Assembly: GCA_016711295.1 (NCBI GenBank)
Contig: JADJTE010000001.1
Span: 186,001 to 250,000 of the forward strand
From: Sphingobacteriales bacterium
GTDB taxonomy: Bacteria; Bacteroidota; Bacteroidia; Chitinophagales; UBA2359
Length of the DNA stretch: 64,000 nt
Reading direction: 5' to 3'
Shown: piece by piece, positions 59,327 to 64,000 of the stretch
Layout of the letters: the number at the start of each line of letters is the position of its first letter
Position numbering within the stretch: position 1 is the first letter of the stretch
Position numbers and translations under genes: made by a program
The notes under the pieces: model-generated
What the model was told of the DNA's origin: nothing
Database searches by the model: none
What the model saw: the letters and a program-made list of their open reading frames with translations, nothing else

Positions 59327-60383
59327 TTACAAATTGAACCTTATACCAATCGTATGCGTGCCCGCGTATGGGTTGGTAGGACGGAAACGCATAATCAAAG
59401 CCAAACGATGGACCGTCTTCTTTGATGGGTACTTCGACGCTAACTCCCGCGCTCAAACCCGTATAGGCAGATGTGCGACCGTCACTTGCCAAATCGCTGT
59501 TGACGCCGCGCTCATGGCGGTAGCCGCCGCGCAACATAAACATATCGTTGAGCGAATACTCTATACCAACGCCAATCAGGTCTTTGACAAACGAGTTAGA
59601 CGTAAAATTGCCCAATACCGTCAAGCGGTGCTTTTCGGCTAAATGAAAATCATAGGCAGCCCCTATATTGAGCTGCGAGGGCAATTCAAATTTATCAGCG
59701 CGTTGGTTCATCAAGAGCGGAAATCCTTGAGGAGCTTCTAAGCGATAGGTCAAACCGTCACCGCTGTATCGCATAGGCGTACCAATATTGCGGAGCGAAA
59801 TACCGAAATGTATATTTTTTTTCTCGCCCGTAACATACTGTATACCCATGTCTAAGGCTATGCCCGATGCCGATACGTCTGCCATACCTTCGCTGATAAG
59901 CGTTGCTTGAAAACCAACGTGGATACTCTCGGAAAATGAACGAGCATAGGACAAACCCATATTGAGGAACTGCGGGCTGAATGTAGCACCCGATAAGCCA
60001 TCGGGGTCTGATTCAGTAGTGACGGGTATATCGCCAAAAGACATCGACATGATATTGATACCCAGCACACCGCTTTCGCCCCAATTTTTGGGCAAATCCC
60101 GCTGTATTGAGCGTCATACCGCTGCCTTTGAGCCACATACTATGTGCCAATACCAACTGCGTTTTTTTGACAAAAGCTAAACCGCCTACATTGAGGCGCG
60201 TTGCTTCGATACCCTGTATGGTAGAGGTGTTCATGCCATGAAAGCCCGCACTACGCGCCCACGGATTGACCAACAATTCCGATGCGCCTGCCTGACCCGC
60301 ACGGTCGGGATTGCCCGCAAACACCAAGTGCTACCCAATACCAATAGTAGGGCAAAAAATCTAAGCGTATATTTATAAAGCAT
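59327..60383 (-). pseudogene. PorV/PorQ-family outer-membrane protein, frameshifted
   Basis: T9SS-linked beta-barrel of the PorV/PorQ family. ATG 60383 starts a signal peptide (LRFFALLLVLGSTW). After a shift near 60310 comes AGQAGASELLVNPWARSAGF; after another near 60090, SMSFGDIPVTTESDPDG and FSPQFLNMGLSYARSFSESI. Barrel strands DFHLAEKHRLTVLGNF and IEYSLNDMFMLRGGYRHERG follow. The last shift near 59390 restores the barrel end TNPYAGTHTIGIRFNL with a stop at 59327. Typically encoded next to the cargo it escorts, as here. Confidence 0.85.
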
Positions 60384-60659
60384 TATTTTGTTTTTTAGAT
60401 GGATTAAAAATAATTGTTGCTACTTCGTTTTGCCGATGAAACAATTAGTGTTCTGACAAAAAAATTAAGGTACTTATTTTTAATATAATTACTTGATAAT
60501 CAATTACTTATATTCTTAAAATAGTCTTAAAAACTTTTCTGTTAGAACATTAGATATTATCACTTTTTAGGTCTAATCCTAATCGAGGTACTCATATAAA
60601 CCTTACGGGCGGCTGGCACCCGTAAGGTTCATACGAGCAGCATAGGCAAAAACATCGCC
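60384..60659. other. Intergenic region between the giant secreted protein and the PorV/PorQ-family gene
   Basis: About 275 bp. A perfect 11-bp hairpin lies at 60599-60629. The AT-rich part at 60420-60560 presumably contains the promoter of the downstream gene; no consensus element stands out. Confidence 0.5.
60599..60629 (-). terminator. Hairpin after the giant T9SS protein gene
   Basis: AACCTTACGGG pairs with CCCGTAAGGTT, about 30 nt after the stop; no T tract follows. Confidence 0.6.
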
Positions 60660-63600
60660 TTAGAATATGTCTAAGTCAATCGGGCGTTTGATACACAACC
60701 ATTTGAGGGTACGCTCTTCGCCCAAGTCGGGTGCGCTAATGTGTATGAGATACATACCACTTGCCAGCGGGATATTTTTGTAATTCGTAATATCCCAATC
60801 TATCGAATTGATAAAGTTTGTTTTCGAGTCTACATCGTTGCCCGACGAGGTATCTTGCCCAAAATTATCTACGCGCAAAGTTCTGACTAAGGTGCCGTCG
60901 GTCGTAAAGATAGAAATATTAGCGCGAGGCGGTAGGTTCGTAATGCGAACGCGGTTGGTGATGGGGTCAGCTTCGTAGGTCGAGAACGCATAGTAGGGGT
61001 TGGGTACGATGCGGATTAAATCCATCGCGCTTTTAGCCGTATCGGTCAAGCCTGTTTTGGGCGCGTAGTTGCTCATATCAAACTCGTAGATATTAGAAGT
61101 TGAGGCACCCTCTTGGCGATAGGGTTGCTCGGTACGGATTTTAACCGTCACATTAGCACCGGGCAACAAACCTTGCGACATAGGCTTCCATGTGCGTTCT
61201 GCGGTGAGTAGGGGCGCATATACCCACATAGCTTTGTTATATACCGTGCGGATTTTAGCGCGGGCTGCCGCCCAGTTGGGATTGGTTGCCGAAGCATAAT
61301 CGGTCAATAGGGCGTGGTCAGTTGCGCCTTCGTCATAGCGCGAGTTCATAATATATACGTAGTGTTCGCCACCTGCGCGAACAAAATTGCCCCAATTGCC
61401 TGAGCCTGCCGCTTCGTTCACCATACGTGCTGTTGGGTTCCATGTCATATCCGAGCCGTTATCGCTTTCGAAGAACGAGTTCTCTGCAAACATGATATTC
61501 ATGCGCTCGCCCGTAGCTTGGTTGATGGCGTAGCCAGGAAAATAGGAGCGGCCAATGCGCGATGCGGGATATACCTTAGCTCCATTGACGGCAGTAAAAC
61601 CGATGGGAGTTGTACTCGTGATTTTGAAGAATTTACCTGCATTGACGCTCGTAGTGCCATAGGTAATTTCGCCCGCCGAAGTACCTACTACGAAGTAGCT
61701 TACATCGGGTTGGAGCAAATCGCTATCGGCTAAGGGTTGTTCTTGCGAGCCATCGACATTCAGCGAGGGGCTTAATCGATACGCATTTTTGCGGGCACCG
61801 CCTACGGTAAGCGTAGTAGCACGCCCCATTTCTACGACAATAGCACGTGTCCATTGGCTGGGGTCGTTGGTCAATACCAAATCAACGCTTGATAGGTTGC
61901 TGAGGGTATTGAGTGGGTCTTTCGACTGAACTACGCCCGTGGTACAATCTTTGCAAGCTGGCGCCATGGCGGGCAACACTTGTTCAGCACCACCTGGCTC
62001 TTTGTTGTTCGTCAAGCAATAAGGCGCAACGGTGCCGCCCAAGATAGTTTCGTAATAACTATTAAGGTCGTAGAACGAGTTTTCATCGTTGCTACTAGCA
62101 CGGTTATCTGTATAAGATGCCTGCGATTCGTCAGGTGCGCTATTGCCAGAGCGGATCCAATTGGTATAGAGCGAGCCTTCGCCGTCAGGCACACCCGCAA
62201 TCCATACATCTTGCGGGTCGGCAAAAGTAGCCGTCGCCGATAGGAGGGCATTATTAGTGCCCGACGGATAGGGGCGTTGTGCCATCGTTACCGAAAAGCC
62301 CAAGGAACCTTCTGTACCCATAATCACTTGCTCGTAGCCTTGTCCTACTTCTGTTTCGCCGCGATAGGTTTCGCCGCTCGTCAGGTTGCGCAGTATCCAT
62401 TTTGATGAGTTGGCTAAGGTCGAGTCGGCGGCATTGTTAAATACCTCCAATTGGAATTGGGCATTGGGTATTTTTAGGGGGTCGAAAATGCGTACATCAA
62501 TAGGCCCTTTACCGCCTGTATAAGTGGGCTGGTCGTCGTAGTTATTAGATAAGGCGTTTTGTACTGATGCGGCTGTCATTTCTACGCTTTGCGCACCGTT
62601 GCCATAGCCTTGAACTACTTTTATTTCCAAATCTATCGCCATATTTCGAGCCAAGCACCAAGCCGCCTACTTGCGGGGTAGGGATATGGGGTATAGCTTC
62701 GTATTTTTTGATATTGCGTCGTCCTTCTAAGTAAGGTGTCAGCTGCACAGTAGGGTTGCCAGGATTATCGGGGTCGTAGGTCGTATGTCCGTTATAAGCA
62801 TAAGCCACTGCCGAGAAGTAATAGCGTTGGTTGTTGATGAGGCGTTTGTCGTTGGCATCGACAGGTGCAAATAAATCTTGCGTGATACGGAAGCCTGGCT
62901 TGATACCTTCGTCGTTAGATACCACTTTTAGCGTAGGAGCCAATACGCCCACATCGGTATTGATAGCCCAATTGACTACTTTCTTCACACCGTTGCGCAC
63001 ATCGACGATGGCTATAAGCTGTGCCAAGCTGGGGTCGCCATAGTCGGCTGCTGATACGGTAATGTTTTTTAATTGATAAATTTTATATCCCTCAAAACGG
63101 TATGTCGTATCAGTAATGCTGGGGTCGTTTTCAGATTGTGCTTTCAATACGGCATCTGCTTCTTCATATTGCTCGTAGGCATTATTCGATTTGAGCGAGT
63201 CATTAAAGAGGGTTAAAATAACTTCGCGGTCTAATTCGCGTATGGCGATGTCGGGCGCATCGGGTCCATCTTTGAGTTTGAAATTGCTATCGAACAAGGC
63301 TTGCGCTTTTTTGTCGGCACTCAAAATTTGGTCATAGCTCGTATTAGGACAACCACCTACTTGGGGCATCCAAATAACACCCACAATAACATCATTTACC
63401 GCACCCGGCTCTAAGCGGAAAGGTCCAGAGGCTTGGATAAAGCGGCGGTCGGCACATTCTATGCCTTCCGAACACTCCGACCATCCGGTGGGGTCGGTGG
63501 GGTCGTCGGGAAACATGTAGGGGCAAGGTTCGGTACCACCACGGGCATTACCACCACAGGTAAACGGAATACCATCTTTCCAAACACCTGCCATATAGCC

Positions 63601-64000
63601 ATAGAAGTGCGAAGCAATTTCGGGGTTGCCCGTCACAGTAAAATCGTTATTATAATACGTAAATGCCGACATGCCTTGTTGTATCGTGTCTTGCGTGCCG
63701 TCCCCGTCAAAATCGCCTATTTTGTTGGGTCCTTTGAAAAAATCTACGCCCACCATTGGCGGGGGCGAGCCATATACACCGTCATTATTATCGCAGTTAT
63801 ATACAATGCCCAAGCCCTCTTCGGGCTGACAGCCTACATAATCGTCGAAAGCATCTCCCAAGTCGGCATCTACCCACTGCCCGAAATAGGTACTATCGAG
63901 CGCAACAGATGATTTGTTATCGACAATGTATTTGTAAAACGTCATGTTATTTACCTCGTCGTTGGTGGCAAAGGCAAAGGCTAAACTGCTTACCTCCAAT
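60660..64000 (-). CDS. Large secreted protein with T9SS-type C-terminus (partial, one frameshift)
   Basis: At least 1110 residues; the 5' end lies beyond the window. The N-terminal visible part contains KIGDFDGDGTQDTIQQGMSA (calcium-loop-like), and RFIQASGPFRLEPGAVNDVI and YFSAVAYAYNGHTTYDPDNP follow. A shift near 62640 joins this to DLEIKVVQGYGNGAQSVEMT. The C-terminus has RIVPNPYYAFSTYE, ISIFTTDGTLVRTLRVDN and IPLASGMYLIHISAPD. These are the PNP, strand and G-Y-hydrophobic elements of T9SS sorting domains. Probably exported to the surface with help of the adjacent PorV/PorQ-family protein. Function unknown. Confidence 0.8.

Overview
The window is a chromosomal piece of a Bacteroidota (Bacteroidetes) bacterium with a type IX secretion system (T9SS). 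The main signs are a PorP/SprF-type protein, GldD, a PorV/PorQ-family protein, two secreted proteins with T9SS-type C-terminal domains, a short group-1 RpoD (about 290 aa), and many promoters with the Bacteroidetes -7 element TAnnTTTG. I cannot name the genus; a Saprospiria, Chitinophagia or Cytophagia relative is plausible.

Layout. 0.03-6.6 kb: rpsT (with a natural C-terminal His6), a broken porP-like gene, a DUF2490 protein, a RAYT-type transposase remnant, an orphan half-size hsdS, and feoAB behind a Fur-type operator. 6.8-33.2 kb: mostly core genes. These are an M1 aminopeptidase, rsmE, a PECR-like SDR, mfd, a CBS protein, bL31 type B, a YkuK-like protein, glpD, a PhoX-type phosphatase, gldD, a 16-residue-repeat protein, mutY, tRNA-Lys, a SPOR-like protein, an SPFH protein, rpoD, a SpoIIM-like protein, RNase R, a gamma-carbonic-anhydrase-like protein, ogt and a thiolase. 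33.4-42.5 kb: secreted or envelope proteins (CARDB protein, lipoprotein, M57-type metalloprotease, DUF4105 protein), an ABC exporter, dut and a trypsin-like protease.

43.3-54.4 kb is a visibly AT-richer accessory island with genes on the + strand. It holds a coiled-coil membrane protein plus a vWA-like protein, and a TIR / ThsB-type TIR / small membrane protein triad whose first gene is split by an IS with a clean 7-bp target duplication. It also holds a membrane-anchored GIY-YIG protein, a type II restriction-modification pair and a DUF433/DUF5615 toxin-antitoxin pair. Imperfect palindromes resembling attC sites lie between several of these modules, some followed by similar A-rich leaders. 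The island therefore looks like a cassette-style collection of phage-defence and addiction modules. No integrase is in view.

54.5-64 kb returns to core genes: a PQQ-type sugar dehydrogenase, an iscS-iscU-iscA cluster, a LOG-family gene with an in-frame stop, a PorV/PorQ-family gene and the 3' part of a very large T9SS-exported protein that runs off the right edge.

Two short non-coding mobile repeat families with the same 12-bp terminal inverted repeat (GTAACTATTTAG) are scattered through the window; several copies carry 8-bp target duplications. About twenty otherwise ordinary genes are broken by one or more single-base shifts, often in homopolymers. This points to sequencing error rather than mass gene decay, so I report such genes as single loci and note where the frame changes.
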